Positions 37,131 to 48,652 of a DNA stretch of 64,000 nt are shown in pieces. Under the pieces are notes generated by a model. That model was not told the DNA's origin, made no database searches, and saw only the letters and a list, made by a program, of their open reading frames with translations. Made by a program: the position numbers and the translations under genes. The stretch's first letter is position 1, and each line of letters begins with the position of its first letter. Source of the DNA: a virus. The DNA lies in IMG/VR virus record IMGVR_UViG_3300030060_006228, positions 1-64,000 of that record, one strand, 5' to 3'.

Positions 37131-39551
37131 ATGGCAAATGTAGACGACAACAATTACCAAATAACAAATCTGACTTCCACCACTACCTTCTATGATTGGG
37201 TTAATCATTATAACCAAAACATAGTCGGGAAGTTGAACAACATCAAAGTCTTTGATGGGCTATCTGGTGATGGTGTCGATTTTACATTGGGCACAGTTGC
37301 ATCCAATGATCCAGTTGGAGGTGCTACAACAGGGAATGACTTAGCCGCAGGTATATTCAGAGCCAGTATATCAGACACAATTCCTAAAGGCGTAACCTTC
37401 GAAGGTGATATGTCTGTTCTTGGGGAACTTAAGTTTCGTCCTGATAAAACGGAAATACCTAATACAAGATTCCGAATGTATGGACAAACTGCTGGATTTA
37501 CTTTTGGTATGGTTGTTCGAGTTGGTGGAACAGCAGGAATTACATATGCAAGAGCAAACGGAAAGGCTGCATCCGAAGCAATCGGAATTGTTGCTGGAGT
37601 TACGTTTGACGGAACTGATAATCCAAATACAAACTATATTGAAATTGCAACCTCTGGTGTTATCGAAGGATCGTTTAATCGTGTTGATGCGAGACAATCC
37701 TCTTCGGGTGAGGGCGACAACACCGAAGGTATTACCTACCATCCGGGATGTGCTTACTTCCTAGATGTTGAAACTGGTGGTGGACTTACATCAGGAGAAC
37801 CGATTGTATCTGGACAAGTATCGAAACCAATGATTGTTGGTATCACATACGACGACAGGGGATCAAACGAAGACAATCCAACTTCGAAGATTGCAATAGT
37901 AAACTATAGAGGACAATATTTATCCACGGGATTATCTGGTTCTGTTGCTGGTGCTACTGCAAACAGTAATATGTTTACCGTCCTTCTTGAAGGTGCAGAT
38001 GCTTCACATACGTTAACCGAAGGTAAGGTGGTAGGATACAAGCCTGGAATTGAAACCGGATTCGGTGGATGGTTTGAATATACAAACAACTACGCAGATC
38101 TAGAGTATGCAATAGGTATCGTAGCAAATAGTTTTGCTGTAGGATCAACTCAGTACATTCAAGTCATTGGTGGTGGATTACTCGACGGTTACAACAACTT
38201 AAATTCCTCGTATGGACTTCAGTATATTGGTTTGGACGGAAAATTAACTGGAGTTCCACCCGGCGGTGTGGTTAAACCGTTCGCCTTCTCTTGGAAGTCT
38301 GGTGGAGATGATAAAGCATTCGTTATAAACCAACAATCATATGGTGAGTATGACGAAGAGGGTGGTTTCTTAAGATCTGGTGGAGGCGGCGGATTCGGTG
38401 GTAATTATAGACTTGGTAACAACCGGGGCGCCACTTATGGACAAGCAATTCAGCCTAATGTTCTAATCAATGGTGGGTTTGATATCTGGCAAAGAGGTGT
38501 GGGTATCAATCCTTATGGAGTTACCGGAACAAAATTCCTCGCAGATAGATGGGTTCGAGTAGACGGTATCACTGCAAAGGAAGGCTCATCGAAACAAGCA
38601 GGAACATATACAGATGGTGTTCCAACCATTCAGAGAATGACTTTCGATAAACCAGAAACAAACATTGAGGGCGATCCCACATACTATCTTCGAACTAAAC
38701 ATAGAGTTAGTGGATCCAGTGGACCTGCCGGTGATCATGTTTATCTTGTAAACAGAATTGAAAATAATGAAACTCTTTCCGGTGAAGATGTTACACTTTC
38801 CTTCTATGCGAAATGTGGTGTTACAGGTTCTACTTTAGGATTTGTGGTATCCCAGTATGATGGAACGGACAAAACAGTAACATCCATTGGAAAGTGGACT
38901 CAAGGATTTACTTATGATGATGGACTAGTTCGAGTAGGAACTCAGTGGCAAAAATTCTCAATTGGATTTACCGTGCCTCCTATTAGCACAACATCTGATG
39001 AGAGTTTTGTGGATATCGGATTTGATGTTACTAACACCAATTCACAACTAGATCTTGCTCAGGTTAAATTAGAGAGAGGATATGTTCCAACCATATTCGA
39101 ACCTGTTAACCTGAGACTAGAGTACGATGGATGTAAGAGATACTATCAGAGAACATATTCTGCTCAACAAGAAACACATAGTAGAACAATGCATCCAGAT
39201 GGAGTTTCGCCACTACCAACAGTTCTTGATATTCTAACAACTCCAAGTATGACGAACTATCATAGATTCCCGATTCAAATGAGAAACACTCCTTTGGTAA
39301 CTTTCTTCTCACCGGAATCTGGACGTACAGGCGATGCTTATAATAGAACCGTTGCCAAGGATCTTCGACTAACATCGGGAACTGGTAGAGATGGAAATTA
39401 CAGATCAGCACCGACAGGAGCAGATACTATTCGATCAGAATTTGCCACCGAGGATGGAATGAAAATATTCTTGAATGGTGGGATTGTGTTGTGGGATGAT
39501 GTGTCAATTCACTACACTGCCGATGCAGACTTCAACCACGATACACAATAA
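37131..39551 (+). CDS. tail fibre protein with C-terminal binding domain
   Basis: 806 residues of Gly/Thr/Val-rich beta repeats. The last 350 begin NVLINGGFDIWQRGVGINPY with ADRWV, then DVTLSFYAKC and a final LEYDGCKRYYQRTYS. This is a receptor-binding jelly-roll module found at the tips of many phage fibres and fibre-like proteins, sometimes carbohydrate-binding. The N-terminal part should form the trimeric shaft. It has its own late promoter. Confidence 0.75.
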   Translation: MANVDDNNYQITNLTSTTTFYDWVNHYNQNIVGKLNNIKVFDGLSGDGVDFTLGTVASNDPVGGATTGNDLAAGIFRASISDTIPKGVTFEGDMSVLGELKFRPDKTEIPNTRFRMYGQTAGFTFGMVVRVGGTAGITYARANGKAASEAIGIVAGVTFDGTDNPNTNYIEIATSGVIEGSFNRVDARQSSSGEGDNTEGITYHPGCAYFLDVETGGGLTSGEPIVSGQVSKPMIVGITYDDRGSNEDNPTSKIAIVNYRGQYLSTGLSGSVAGATANSNMFTVLLEGADASHTLTEGKVVGYKPGIETGFGGWFEYTNNYADLEYAIGIVANSFAVGSTQYIQVIGGGLLDGYNNLNSSYGLQYIGLDGKLTGVPPGGVVKPFAFSWKSGGDDKAFVINQQSYGEYDEEGGFLRSGGGGGFGGNYRLGNNRGATYGQAIQPNVLINGGFDIWQRGVGINPYGVTGTKFLADRWVRVDGITAKEGSSKQAGTYTDGVPTIQRMTFDKPETNIEGDPTYYLRTKHRVSGSSGPAGDHVYLVNRIENNETLSGEDVTLSFYAKCGVTGSTLGFVVSQYDGTDKTVTSIGKWTQGFTYDDGLVRVGTQWQKFSIGFTVPPISTTSDESFVDIGFDVTNTNSQLDLAQVKLERGYVPTIFEPVNLRLEYDGCKRYYQRTYSAQQETHSRTMHPDGVSPLPTVLDILTTPSMTNYHRFPIQMRNTPLVTFFSPESGRTGDAYNRTVAKDLRLTSGTGRDGNYRSAPTGADTIRSEFATEDGMKIFLNGGIVLWDDVSIHYTADADFNHDTQ

Positions 39552-39565
39552 TCCGGAGATAATAT

Positions 39566-40819
39566 ATGTCATCTTGTAATAATAGTTCAAACATAGCAGG
39601 TAACTTAACAATCAACAGCCTTCAGGCTGTTGGTAGTAGGTTAATAACCGTTATTCCAAACACAAATACTATCAAGGGTGGTGTTCAAAGTGGCGTTACC
39701 GCAGGTGACGTACTTCGGTATGATGTTATCACGGAACCTAATATATATGTTAAGGCTCAAGCAAATGATCCTGCAACATCTGAAGTCGTGGGTGTAGTTG
39801 AAAGTGTAAATGATAATGATGTTTATCTTGTTCTTTCCGGACAGATGAAATTTCCAACAGGGGCGTTTGCAAAAATAGATCCAGATGGACCAGAAGGACC
39901 GCAAGGTTCAACTGGTGGTGCCGGTGGAAATGATATTTATTTCTTGAGTTCTGCCACTGGAGGACTGCTTCAAAATATTGCTCCCAATCAACCCACTGAA
40001 ATTGTTAAACCTGTACTACAGATGGCAGACAATGGTGACTATAACGCAGTAGTACAAAACTACATTGGTTATCAAGTTGGTGGAAATGTTGTAGCAAGTG
40101 AAGAGGATGGATCTGGTAATGATGACACTCTCAAAATCGCATCCTTCATCGATAACGGAAGTGAGTTTCTTGGTGGTGGATTCATTCGAGCAGATAAATC
40201 TCATGTTTTAGATCCTTTCACATACTCTAACTTTTATAAGAAGGTTGGGATTCAGTATGGACATGTTGTTAGAATAAAAATAGATAATCAGAAAAATAGC
40301 AGTGTAAGTGCTTCAGTTTCTAATAGACAAGCAGCATATCAGATGAAGACTGGAAATGTAACTATCTCCGGGAACATTAGATATATTTCACCAGATGAAA
40401 TAGAAGTAGATGTTAAAGATCATGGAAATGATACATTCTCGACAGATTCGAAACTTTATATCAGCGGAAAGTCATACGGAAACCCAGTTTCGGTTGAACT
40501 GATTGGAATCAGAACTCCAATCATAACCAATCCATCGAATGGGTTCGTACTGAAAACTGATAATGGTCAAATTGTACCCAACAGTGTGATTTACGGACTG
40601 AAGATATCAAGCACAATTGGAGTAACAATTCCAGACACAGTATCAGTGACAAATCTTGAGGTTACGAATAAACTATCTGCTGTGTCCACGGATAAAGGAA
40701 AAACAATAACCGATGTGGTTGCTTTGATAGATAATTTGAATACCGACAACAAGGACAGCAGAAGTAAATTAAACACTTCGGCGACTGACAATACTGCATA
40801 CATATCTACAACTAGTTGA
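39566..40819 (+). CDS. fibre-like virion protein
   Basis: 417 residues with a short collagen-like stretch GPEGPQGSTGGAGG near residue 108 between two beta-rich parts. The C-terminal end is helical and polar (TVSVTNLEVTNKLSAVSTDK). It is similar in make-up to its neighbours, lacks enzymatic motifs and probably forms part of the adhesion apparatus. It starts 14 bases behind the fibre gene and has a GGAG ribosome site. Confidence 0.55.
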   Translation: MSSCNNSSNIAGNLTINSLQAVGSRLITVIPNTNTIKGGVQSGVTAGDVLRYDVITEPNIYVKAQANDPATSEVVGVVESVNDNDVYLVLSGQMKFPTGAFAKIDPDGPEGPQGSTGGAGGNDIYFLSSATGGLLQNIAPNQPTEIVKPVLQMADNGDYNAVVQNYIGYQVGGNVVASEEDGSGNDDTLKIASFIDNGSEFLGGGFIRADKSHVLDPFTYSNFYKKVGIQYGHVVRIKIDNQKNSSVSASVSNRQAAYQMKTGNVTISGNIRYISPDEIEVDVKDHGNDTFSTDSKLYISGKSYGNPVSVELIGIRTPIITNPSNGFVLKTDNGQIVPNSVIYGLKISSTIGVTIPDTVSVTNLEVTNKLSAVSTDKGKTITDVVALIDNLNTDNKDSRSKLNTSATDNTAYISTTS

Positions 40820-40830
40820 GGTAATAACAC

Positions 40831-43800
40831 ATGCCATTATTTGTAGGTAGCAGTCATTTCAAGATAATAGGTGCGACTGGTCCAACCGGAGCGACTGGAG
40901 CAACAGGTCCAACCGGACCTACAGGTCCTACTGGTAATGGTTATACTGGTGCTGATGGTTATACCGGATATGGCATGACTGGTTTTGGTGGTATAGTTCT
41001 TGGAACAAAACTGGTTGACGGATTCCTATACCAAGAGTTTTTCACTGACTCTGAAAATAAAGGTGTCACCTCCTCATATACAACACCAAATGTTCTTAGA
41101 GGTCCTACTGGAAATGTGCAAACCATAGTAGGTGGTGGTAATACATTCGATGAACATATAGGTGAGGGTGTAGGGGCATATTTCGACAACCCAACTACAA
41201 CAAGTCTTGATCTGAGAACCGTAAAGGTAATAGGTAGGAATATTTCTGGTGAACTCAGTGATGATCTCATAGAAATTAATGTTGATAGAGGACAGGGTGG
41301 ATATCTAAATGCTAAGAGTGGTTCAGGAACAACCCTTGGACAACTTCTAGTTGCAACCAAAAGAACAAATACTGGCAGCGGAAATAATATTTTAACAGTT
41401 GTTGATCTAGAAGGTGCAACTGGAAGTGAATATAACGAAGAAACAAATTCTACTTCTATGAGAATGAAGAATCTTCGTGGGGGACAGGAAAGACTACTTG
41501 CCCAGAGTGGTAGTTATTCTGGTTATTGTAGAGAATTATGCATAGAGGGACAGGCTGGATTTAGTTGTGATATTCATAGAAGAACGGGAACTACCGCAGA
41601 AGGTTTAATTGTAATTGATGCGATTCAATTGGGAACAACCTACGAAGACTCAACCCCCGTAGCAGCCCCTGTTATGATTAATATATCACCACCCAAAGAT
41701 ATATCAGTATCATCTACATTTAAATTACTAGTTACTGGTGCAACGGGAACCACCAGTTTAGTTCCACGATGGTCTAATAACATTAAGTGGCCTTTTACTC
41801 AGAGTCCATGTTTCAGTGGTGCATCTGATTTGTTTGAATTCTTCAACATAGAAGATGTGTGGTATGGGAGAATTACTAAATGGGGAATTGAGACTGGTAC
41901 AGATCAGCAGGAACTTCGAATTGGTGAGACTAATGCGGGGACAGTCAGAAGAGAGTATATATCCGCGTTAGATAGTGATTCACCTTATCCAGAACTCACC
42001 GAGCCCATTACATATTCGGATAATAAAATTGTTAGAGATAAATCTGAGTGTTTTGCGTGTAACGATTTAGATCCAACAGGATATTTAACTGCTTGTGGTG
42101 ATGGACCATTTGAAGGTTCTCTTTCGGGTATAACTGGATCTTGCTGTAGTGGAGATAATTGTTCCATAGTTTCTCCTGACATATGCACGTTTATTGGAGG
42201 TTATTTTAGAGGACAGGGAACCACCTGTGAAAATGGTGCATGTGGATATGTCGGATCGTGTTGCTTCAGTGAAGATATCGGTGAAGGATCTGAAGTCATA
42301 GAATGCAAAGAACCATATAGTTTAGAGAATTGTCTAGAAGCGGGAGAGGAAAGTGCTTTTGTAAATACTACATGGAGACCTTTTGGTTGTGACGATCAAC
42401 CTTGCTGCATCACTGCTCCAGAGGATCCATGTGGATCGTGCTGTGTTCATCCAGAACTTTCCGAAGTTGGGTACTGTGTTGATACAACTGCTTCTGGTTG
42501 TGACGAACTGGGTGGAAACTTCTCTATAAATTCCACATGCGATAGCACAATACCCGAAGGACAAACTCCGATATTTGAAGGACAGGAAAATTGTAATTTA
42601 TGTGATTCTGTTTCCGTTTGGTGCTGTCGTCAAACATTCGGACCTTCTCAAGTTTGTGAAGGTTATAATGAAGACACTCGCTGCGGAAAAAACATATTTA
42701 GTGCAAGTGAATTAACTCCAGAACTGATTGCTTCATTGCAAGAAGAATGTAGTGCATGTGTTTGTGGTGATCCCGATCAACAGCAGTGTGGTGAAGGAAC
42801 TGAAACTATTTCTGCTGTTCTCAAATATAGACCTATAAATCAGTGCAACAATTTTGGTGAAGCGGAAAATGATCCGGAGTGTCCGGGAAACACAACAGGA
42901 TGTTGTGATCTAACTGATCCAAACTGTGTCGCATATTCTTTAACAAGTGGATACGTTCCTCCCGAAGGTCCCCCTCCACCTCCTCCATCGGAAGAAACAA
43001 ATTGTAGTTGTGTTTGTGACGGTGGAACAAGATATCTTGCTCCCGACACGGAGGTTTACTCCCGAGCAGATGTATGTGCAGGTTGGCAGCCTGGTGATGA
43101 ACAACCATGTGGTTTTACCTGTTATGAAGCATGTGATGGTTCAGGATATTGTGGTGTACCAACAAATAATTGCACAGTGGAGGAGTGTCAGCCTGAATAC
43201 GGAGAGAATAGGTGCGAAGCAGCAGACGGCACTATTTTGGATTGTGTTCCTATGCATCCCGAAAGCGAAGCAGTGGATATAGATGGATTCCCCTGTAGAT
43301 GTAAGGGTTGTTGTGAAGGAACTTGTGGTACTCTAAACACACCATCCGGAGGTGGTTTTTTCACACCCGATGGTGATTGTAGTGGTGGAAGTACTCCCGC
43401 TGGTTTCAGAAGACAGAACGAAAATGAGTGTAGCGGTGTTGCATCCGGAACAAACATTAATTACATAGAAGTCCCGTGTGATACAGACGAGTGGCCTGCT
43501 CCATCTAGTTTTGCTTATCATGGACTCTGTTCTTCTTCTGAGGATAGAGAACGTGGATATGAATATGTGTGTGGTACTTACGAAGTCTATCCCGAGTGTA
43601 TAGATGGAGAATGTCCAGAAGAATATCCTGAAGGGTATACGGTATATACCAAAGTAAACGACTGCTCTGATGTAGAAGATAATATGGATGATCCAGCGTG
43701 GCCTAGGATTGAGGACGGAGAGTCTGCTTGTTTCTGTAATGATCATAGCAGTATCGGTTCACCTTGCTGTAGATCTTGTATATGTAAAAAGGACAAATGG

Positions 43801-45348
43801 AAAGATCATCCCAAGTGTCAGCCTGGCGGAAAACTAGACATTCACTGTAATAATATTTACTGTGGTTTTCCGGAGAATGATCCGAACTCGATGTGTTGTT
43901 CTAATTACGATGACGAGTCAAGAATAAATCTTAAATTGTCTCACGAAGATATAGTCAAGAGAAGTGTTCTTAATGAAAGAAACAGAAACCTTGCAGTCGA
44001 TCTAAGAGATCCTAATCTAAAGTTCAGGACATCTTCAAGGCCTAAGGGTGGTGGTAAAGAAAACCCATACCAAAGAAGAAGCACACGCGATTCCGATTCT
44101 TCTAAGAGATTAGTTTCTCTGAATTACGGAGATCTATACGCCGGTGGTATTGTTGCAGGGGTATTCCGACCTGGACTAAGTACAATCTTGGGATATAAAC
44201 CAAGTTTCGATGGATCAAAACAACTCCCTAGTAAAATAATGTCAGGTTCTACTGGTAGTGAAGATAATTCCAAGACATATAAAGCACAACTATATCCATC
44301 AGTGCAAGACTGGCACGCAGGAGGATTTCCTAATATTGGACTTCCATGCAACGAAAGGCAGAATGATTATCTCATAATTGTTTCTCTCGATCCAGTCGCT
44401 GTTACAGGAGACAGAGAATTAGTAAAACTATCTGAAGTAGGAAACGGAGCGACACACGAATTCTTCTGGGGAGGAACTGGTAGTTCTTGGGGACCTTTGT
44501 ATAGTGATCTTCAGCAGTATAGAGATCTAAATGATGAATACTCGTCAAGAATTCTTAACTACTCAGAAGGTATTTGGTATGATGCTAAAAATCCAAAATC
44601 TGGGTTTAACCTTTATAGAAATACATATCCTTCATGTGAAAATGCAAACATCAATGGGGGACATAGAGATCCAATTCAAAGACTGTTGAATAAACCTCTA
44701 CAGACAGCACATGGTTTGTGGCATAGAAACTGGGGATTGTATAACACAATCCGTGCTGTTAGTGCAGATAACGCAAACTTCATGGGATACACGGGAAGTG
44801 GTTTTGAATCATCCAATTTCTCCGGAATCACGGAAGGTTTTATCAATGCATATAGAGCGACTCAGTTATTGCCATATGGTATGACATCCGATATACAAGG
44901 AAACACAGGAAATCCAAAATCAGTTTCTAGTTGGTACTTACCAAGTCACGATGAACTTGCTTTTGTCGCAGAGAAAGTCGCTAAGGAAAACTTTAATGAA
45001 TTAATAATTGACGCAGGGGGGACTCCAATTGAAGGATGGAACTGGTCGTCCACAGGTGCGTTTAGTGCATTAGAAGGAATCACTGGAGGGGTGGACGGAG
45101 TTCTAGTTCCCAACGGGAGTACAGCAGAGCCGGGTTCCGAGGCATGGTCAATCTACTTCGATCCTGCTGGTAGTAAAAATGATTTTTATGTAGGGAAAAA
45201 AGATCGTTCCACTAATAAATATCAAGTAAGGCCTATACGAATGATCCGTACAGATGGAGTATGGGCGCATCGAGGACTTACAGGAGAATCAGAATATGCT
45301 AAACTTTGGTATATGCCCCAAGTAAAAAGAGATAAGGACTTGAACTAA
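40831..45348 (+). CDS. giant Cys-rich adhesin with collagen-like neck (paralogue 1)
   Basis: 1505 residues. PLFVGSSHFKIIG at the N-terminus is followed by G-x-T/P collagen-like repeats (residues 14-47). A beta-rich region and many Cys-rich repeats (CC-x-C-C-GG-F/Y-C-C pattern) occupy about 390-1030. The C-terminal 400 residues have SSWYLPSHDELAFVAEKVAK, then NWSSTGAFSA, AWSIYFDPAG and QVRPIRMIR, the DUF1566/FISUMP-type C-type-lectin-like layout common in surface binding proteins. It probably binds the host receptor. The next paralogue begins one base after its stop. Confidence 0.65.
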   Translation: MPLFVGSSHFKIIGATGPTGATGATGPTGPTGPTGNGYTGADGYTGYGMTGFGGIVLGTKLVDGFLYQEFFTDSENKGVTSSYTTPNVLRGPTGNVQTIVGGGNTFDEHIGEGVGAYFDNPTTTSLDLRTVKVIGRNISGELSDDLIEINVDRGQGGYLNAKSGSGTTLGQLLVATKRTNTGSGNNILTVVDLEGATGSEYNEETNSTSMRMKNLRGGQERLLAQSGSYSGYCRELCIEGQAGFSCDIHRRTGTTAEGLIVIDAIQLGTTYEDSTPVAAPVMINISPPKDISVSSTFKLLVTGATGTTSLVPRWSNNIKWPFTQSPCFSGASDLFEFFNIEDVWYGRITKWGIETGTDQQELRIGETNAGTVRREYISALDSDSPYPELTEPITYSDNKIVRDKSECFACNDLDPTGYLTACGDGPFEGSLSGITGSCCSGDNCSIVSPDICTFIGGYFRGQGTTCENGACGYVGSCCFSEDIGEGSEVIECKEPYSLENCLEAGEESAFVNTTWRPFGCDDQPCCITAPEDPCGSCCVHPELSEVGYCVDTTASGCDELGGNFSINSTCDSTIPEGQTPIFEGQENCNLCDSVSVWCCRQTFGPSQVCEGYNEDTRCGKNIFSASELTPELIASLQEECSACVCGDPDQQQCGEGTETISAVLKYRPINQCNNFGEAENDPECPGNTTGCCDLTDPNCVAYSLTSGYVPPEGPPPPPPSEETNCSCVCDGGTRYLAPDTEVYSRADVCAGWQPGDEQPCGFTCYEACDGSGYCGVPTNNCTVEECQPEYGENRCEAADGTILDCVPMHPESEAVDIDGFPCRCKGCCEGTCGTLNTPSGGGFFTPDGDCSGGSTPAGFRRQNENECSGVASGTNINYIEVPCDTDEWPAPSSFAYHGLCSSSEDRERGYEYVCGTYEVYPECIDGECPEEYPEGYTVYTKVNDCSDVEDNMDDPAWPRIEDGESACFCNDHSSIGSPCCRSCICKKDKWKDHPKCQPGGKLDIHCNNIYCGFPENDPNSMCCSNYDDESRINLKLSHEDIVKRSVLNERNRNLAVDLRDPNLKFRTSSRPKGGGKENPYQRRSTRDSDSSKRLVSLNYGDLYAGGIVAGVFRPGLSTILGYKPSFDGSKQLPSKIMSGSTGSEDNSKTYKAQLYPSVQDWHAGGFPNIGLPCNERQNDYLIIVSLDPVAVTGDRELVKLSEVGNGATHEFFWGGTGSSWGPLYSDLQQYRDLNDEYSSRILNYSEGIWYDAKNPKSGFNLYRNTYPSCENANINGGHRDPIQRLLNKPLQTAHGLWHRNWGLYNTIRAVSADNANFMGYTGSGFESSNFSGITEGFINAYRATQLLPYGMTSDIQGNTGNPKSVSSWYLPSHDELAFVAEKVAKENFNELIIDAGGTPIEGWNWSSTGAFSALEGITGGVDGVLVPNGSTAEPGSEAWSIYFDPAGSKNDFYVGKKDRSTNKYQVRPIRMIRTDGVWAHRGLTGESEYAKLWYMPQVKRDKDLN

Positions 45349-45349
45349 G

Positions 45350-48300
45350 ATGCCCTCTATTATTGGTAGCAGTAGGATAGTTGTAACTGGAACAGTAGGA
45401 CGAACTGGTCCTACTGGTCCTATCGGTCCTACTGGTGCTACGGGTAATACTGGTGAAATGGGTTCTGCTGGTATTACAGGAATTACTGGTATAGGAATTA
45501 CTGGTGGTTTCTATGAGAATGGTGTTTTTCTTGGAGGCACTGGAGTAACTTTATCCAGTTCAGATAATAATGTTTTAATTTTAAAACTAGATCAAAATGG
45601 TGATACGATTGAAGTATCTGGAATTTTAGGTGCTGGTGGAGACGAAGGACTTACTTCAGATAACTTATTTTACGACATAAACAATACAATCGAGGGTGAT
45701 GGATTTTATCCAATCTTCAAAGAGAGAAATGGATACACTGCCACTTTCCGAACAATCACTATATCAGGTCCGGACGTTCAGTCAGTAGTAGGAACAGATT
45801 CAATTGTAATTGCAGGTGAAACCGCAGAGCGTGCAGGTGAAACTGGAGCATTATTTTATCTCAAGGAATCTGAAGGTGGTGGTTTAACTGCCTTTGCGGC
45901 GAAAAACACCTTCTTTGTTGGGGGAACATATAATAGATTTTATACCAGGTCTCACACCAATAGACAGTTTATAACACGCGACGAAGGTAATGGTCAATTC
46001 TCCCCTTTAAGTAGTATAAATGTTTCCGGAATAGGTGGAGAGCCTTTAACATTTGCTTATATATTCACGAATGTTGCTAACGCCCTATCAAACGATTACA
46101 TTCCTTTTTCTACCACACCGCAAGGAATTACACATAGCAGTTATGTTGATATAAATTCCATTCACATATTGCGGCAGAATATAAATGCAATAAGTGTTCC
46201 TACCTTCGAAGATGGTGTAGGTATGGAAGATCCTAAGAGATATGCAGTTCAAAGACCTGTTCTTCTTTTAGGATTATCCGGGGCTCAAGGTTTATTTACA
46301 TCCACCAATCAGATAGCAGATGACAGGTTTGTAGTCGGTCATTCCATTGCAGGGGAACCTTCTGTTTATGGGGTTGTTGCTGGTGCAACACTATCTAATC
46401 AGGAGATTGGTTCTTGTTGTTGGTGTGAGCGTGATGAGGCTGCCTTGAGCCAATATGATTCTGGTTGTGGTGATTATGCAACTAAACTGTATTGTGATAG
46501 TGTTGGAGGGGTGTGGAAAAAAAATATATCATGTCTAGAAAGAGTTAGCGAACCAAGATGCGGATCTAATTTGGGAGTATGTTGTGTAAACAATAAATGT
46601 GTGACTGCATCTAGAGAAAGATGTGAAGATGTTTTTGCTGGTTATTTTGTTGAAGATTATACATGCGAAGAAATAAATTCTGAATTTGGTGGTTGTCCCA
46701 ACTACTGTGATATTGCTGGAGCATGTTGTGTAGCAGGAGAATGTTTATCTTTAACAGAGGGTGAATGTGCATTAATTGAAAATTCAGTATACACACCCAC
46801 TTCATGTGATAATGTAAACTGTTGTACACAAGCAAACTTCGTGGGTGCTTGTTGCGTTGATGAATTTTGTTACGATGAAGTAACTCCATCGACATGTTCA
46901 CAGATAACATCGGCAGATGGATCCCCCGGAGTGTTTCATGGTATCGGTTCCTCTTGTATAGTCGCACCAAATAGACCGGACGGACAATGTACCCGGATCG
47001 GTGATGGAATGGACTCTTTCCTTCCCGGATGTTACTTCGAAGAATTTGGACATGGATTAGTAAATACCGGAACTGATATTATTGGTTGTTGCACCGATCC
47101 AAACTATAGACAAGTTACTTATGGGGTAGCAGGAGATTCAGAAGAGGAAGGATTATTACGTTCTGGGGAAGGAAGAACACCAGGCGATGGTAATAGAAAT
47201 AACAATTCTCCTTCAGTAATATATGGGAATGTTTCTGCTGGAACTGAAGATGGGTGTAATGTCAACCCATTGGTTTCTGGAATTAAGCCTGGAGATAAAC
47301 TTGGAGGAGGAACATTTGTTGGATATGTTGGATATCCTGGTCCTGCAAGTGAATATACTGGAATGATGGGTACAGGAATAACACCCAAATGCATAGAGGG
47401 TTCTTGTGTCTTTGGAGATGGAAGGACTCCGTTCTCATACTATATCTCTAGTGGACTTTATCAGAACGAATCCTGTTGGTGTGATCACACATTACCGATG
47501 TATGCAACCGATTATACGACAGAAAAAGATTACAGAACAGATCTAATAACCGGAGACATGTTAACAAACGCCTCCGGTAATTATGGTGGTAATTTAGGTA
47601 ACAGAGATCAAGCAGATCATTACATGAGACAATCCATTTATGGAACTCATATGATTAAAAATAGTTCCGGTGTAGAACTGATTTATTCTGGTGATTGTGG
47701 AAATAAAAATATAAAAATTCACAGAAGATGGGCTCTTATCGTTTCTGATCACGATTCAAGTAAAAATGAAATAGAGTGGGGGATGCCTCAGAGTGCTGGG
47801 TATAGTACAGAAGAGGGAACTAGACCGCACTTAGTTGTTGGAACTTGTCCTGTCGATGGTTTACTGAACACAAGAATGTTTGATGAAACCAGTATTAACA
47901 GAGCAAACTGGTTCCAGTCTATTAACTGGACAGATGACGAGACTGTTTCATATGATTCTCTTGGTTCTATAAATGATATTGTCTTTGATACATTTAATCA
48001 TACTAATTCAGAATCCAATATTACAGATATTGGTTGGGATAGTAGTGTTTCTCCTGATAATTGGAAAAAATCAGACGGTAGTTATGATATTGAAAAATGG
48101 AGAGTTGATTACAAAAACATGTGGGAGTCAAACAATCCATCAACTACAGCAGTAAGACAAGTATCTAATATAAACAATAACCAAGAAATTGATGGACATA
48201 ATACGGATTATTCTGATTGGTATATTCCAAGTTCTACTGAATTGAACATTTTATATAAAGCCGTACAGGAAGGTTTAAATTCAAGCATACTGTTTAACGG

Positions 48301-48640
48301 AGGAACTCCAATTGTAGGAAAGCGATACTGGAGTTCTACCACAGCAAATCGATACGATAAGGTTGAAAACCAATACAAAGGAATTGATAATAACTTGGAG
48401 AAGGCGAATGGGTGGGAAAATTTACCGGGAGACTCTATCAGAACTGCCGGACATGCTCATAGTATGATATATCAAGATTTTGAAAGTGGTGAAAACACAA
48501 CCACTTTCAGAAGAAATGGAGAATTATGTTCTCTTAGAGTTTGTAGAAGGATACCTGTCTATACAATGGAAATAAATACATATATAAGAAGTGATATGGG
48601 CGATTGTGATTCATGTAATTCAGAAGATTGTAACTGTTAG
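45350..48640 (+). CDS. giant Cys-rich adhesin with collagen-like neck (paralogue 2)
   Basis: 1096 residues with the same plan as the previous gene: PSIIGSSRIVVTG, collagen-like repeats (residues 17-53), beta region, four or more Cys-rich repeats (GVCCVNNKCVTASRERCED; GACCVAGECLSLTEGECAL) near 345-560, and a C-terminal DUF1566-like domain with SDWYIPSSTELNILYKAV, then YWSSTTANR and LCSLRVCRRI. The lectin-like domain differs in sequence from that of paralogue 1, as expected for different receptors. No enzymatic motif. Confidence 0.65.
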   Translation: MPSIIGSSRIVVTGTVGRTGPTGPIGPTGATGNTGEMGSAGITGITGIGITGGFYENGVFLGGTGVTLSSSDNNVLILKLDQNGDTIEVSGILGAGGDEGLTSDNLFYDINNTIEGDGFYPIFKERNGYTATFRTITISGPDVQSVVGTDSIVIAGETAERAGETGALFYLKESEGGGLTAFAAKNTFFVGGTYNRFYTRSHTNRQFITRDEGNGQFSPLSSINVSGIGGEPLTFAYIFTNVANALSNDYIPFSTTPQGITHSSYVDINSIHILRQNINAISVPTFEDGVGMEDPKRYAVQRPVLLLGLSGAQGLFTSTNQIADDRFVVGHSIAGEPSVYGVVAGATLSNQEIGSCCWCERDEAALSQYDSGCGDYATKLYCDSVGGVWKKNISCLERVSEPRCGSNLGVCCVNNKCVTASRERCEDVFAGYFVEDYTCEEINSEFGGCPNYCDIAGACCVAGECLSLTEGECALIENSVYTPTSCDNVNCCTQANFVGACCVDEFCYDEVTPSTCSQITSADGSPGVFHGIGSSCIVAPNRPDGQCTRIGDGMDSFLPGCYFEEFGHGLVNTGTDIIGCCTDPNYRQVTYGVAGDSEEEGLLRSGEGRTPGDGNRNNNSPSVIYGNVSAGTEDGCNVNPLVSGIKPGDKLGGGTFVGYVGYPGPASEYTGMMGTGITPKCIEGSCVFGDGRTPFSYYISSGLYQNESCWCDHTLPMYATDYTTEKDYRTDLITGDMLTNASGNYGGNLGNRDQADHYMRQSIYGTHMIKNSSGVELIYSGDCGNKNIKIHRRWALIVSDHDSSKNEIEWGMPQSAGYSTEEGTRPHLVVGTCPVDGLLNTRMFDETSINRANWFQSINWTDDETVSYDSLGSINDIVFDTFNHTNSESNITDIGWDSSVSPDNWKKSDGSYDIEKWRVDYKNMWESNNPSTTAVRQVSNINNNQEIDGHNTDYSDWYIPSSTELNILYKAVQEGLNSSILFNGGTPIVGKRYWSSTTANRYDKVENQYKGIDNNLEKANGWENLPGDSIRTAGHAHSMIYQDFESGENTTTFRRNGELCSLRVCRRIPVYTMEINTYIRSDMGDCDSCNSEDCNC

Positions 48641-48652
48641 AACTAAGGGAAT